Part shown: in pieces, positions 15,227 through 15,345 of the stretch
How positions within the stretch are numbered: the stretch's first letter is position 1
Layout: each line of letters starts with the position of its first letter
Assembly (NCBI GenBank): GCA_963656085.1
Contig: CAVKHV010000038.1
Coordinates: 1 to 15,345 of the forward strand
DNA length: 15,345 nt
From: CAVALG01 sp963656085
Lineage (GTDB): Bacteria; Bacillota; Clostridia; Oscillospirales; Acutalibacteraceae
Direction: 5' to 3'
Position numbers and translations under genes: made by a program
Notes under the pieces: model-generated
Seen by the model: only the letters and a program-made list of their open reading frames with translations
What the model was told of the DNA's origin: nothing
Database searches by the model: none

Positions 15227-15297
15227 AAAAAGAAAGGCGCTCATCCGAATTAAGGGACAGGTTTCCCTCAATTCAGATGAACGCCTTTGCTCATCGT
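15227..15297 (-). promoter_or_regulatory. ANTAR-type antiterminator/terminator leader
   Basis: On the minus strand the leader can form a 22-bp stem (15285-15264 with 15257-15236, three G-U pairs, loop AACCTG) followed by TTTCTTTTT, an intrinsic terminator ahead of the first gene. An alternative small hairpin, GATGAGC (15295-15289), loop AAAGGC, GTTCATC (15282-15276), uses bases from the lower terminator stem. The same GATGAGC recurs at 15245-15239 in the 3' arm, so the two copies compete for GTTCATC. With the first hairpin formed, the upper 12 pairs remain as a second hairpin. Two adjacent hexaloop hairpins are the known ANTAR target layout. The first loop has the expected A1 and G4; the second has A1 but C at position 4. 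Confidence 0.75.
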
Positions 15298-15302
15298 GTC
15301 GT

Positions 15303-15331
15303 ATTATAGCACAACCGCCAACATTTGTCAA
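15303..15331 (-). promoter_or_regulatory. Consensus sigma-A promoter of the nitrogen operon
   Basis: Minus-strand TTGACA (15331-15326), a 17-base spacer and TATAAT (15308-15303), a perfect match in both boxes. Transcription should begin near 15296-15297, so the RNA begins right at the first leader hairpin. A promoter this strong fits a gene set held in check by a downstream attenuator rather than by weak initiation. Confidence 0.92.
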
Positions 15332-15345
15332 TCAAATAATTGGGC

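Noticed and set aside
15202..15228. TTG start at 15228 extending the amidotransferase gene by nine codons
   Set aside because: The codon sits in the T-run of the leader terminator with no ribosome binding site; ATG 15201 has AGGAG at a good distance and places the catalytic Cys at position 13 like relatives.
1..15345. tRNA or rRNA genes, CRISPR arrays, insertion sequences, T-box or other familiar riboswitches
   Set aside because: No cloverleaf, spaced direct repeats, transposase, terminal inverted repeats or recognisable riboswitch core was seen on reading both strands; a covariance-model search could still find something weak in 117-315.

Overview
The window looks like a stretch of chromosome from a low-to-mid GC Firmicute, most likely a gut-type Clostridium relative (class Clostridia). 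The evidence is AGGAGG-type ribosome binding sites, near-consensus sigma-A promoters, T-tailed intrinsic terminators, the LL-diaminopimelate aminotransferase (DapL) route to lysine and cell wall, an archaeal-type split glutamate synthase, and an ANTAR regulator next to glutamine synthetase. The exact family cannot be read from the sequence. All 15 identifiable genes lie on the minus strand, so transcription runs from right to left.

Right part (15345 to 4705): one probable ten-gene operon of about 10.6 kb. A consensus promoter (15303-15331) is followed at once by a leader that can fold either into a 22-bp intrinsic terminator or into a small hairpin with an AAAGGC hexaloop that takes away part of the terminator stem. 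This is the layout of an ANTAR-controlled antiterminator. The genes follow with overlaps or short gaps: three separate glutamate synthase domains (amidotransferase, FMN/Fe-S synthase, GXGXG) interleaved with a 16-cysteine ferredoxin and a pyridine-nucleotide flavoprotein, then a short and divergent glutamine synthetase, an ANTAR regulator with a degenerate receiver, pyrG, dapF and dapL. The operon ends at an intrinsic terminator (4705-4743). Together these genes take nitrogen into glutamate and glutamine, probably under RNA-level control by the operon's own ANTAR protein, and pass it to CTP and to diaminopimelate.

Middle (4697 to 3750): a single radical SAM gene of the PflA-like/COG1313 type with its own consensus promoter. 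The promoter and the preceding terminator show that the true start lies well inside the longest open frame.

Left part (3695 to 208): a four-gene membrane-lipid operon with its own promoter: a PAP2-type phosphatase/transferase, a UPF0104 flippase-like membrane protein, phosphatidylserine synthase and phosphatidylserine decarboxylase. This is the PE synthesis route plus two lipid-handling membrane proteins. It ends at an intrinsic terminator (208-241).

The left 315 bases hold no complete gene. They contain the probable tail of a plus-strand gene, a strong hairpin terminator, and further hairpins including a second plus-strand terminator that may belong to a small RNA.

The most unusual points are the ANTAR-type leader that controls its own regulator's operon, and the glutamine synthetase that has Lys where the catalytic flap Glu is expected and lacks the usual C-terminal helix.
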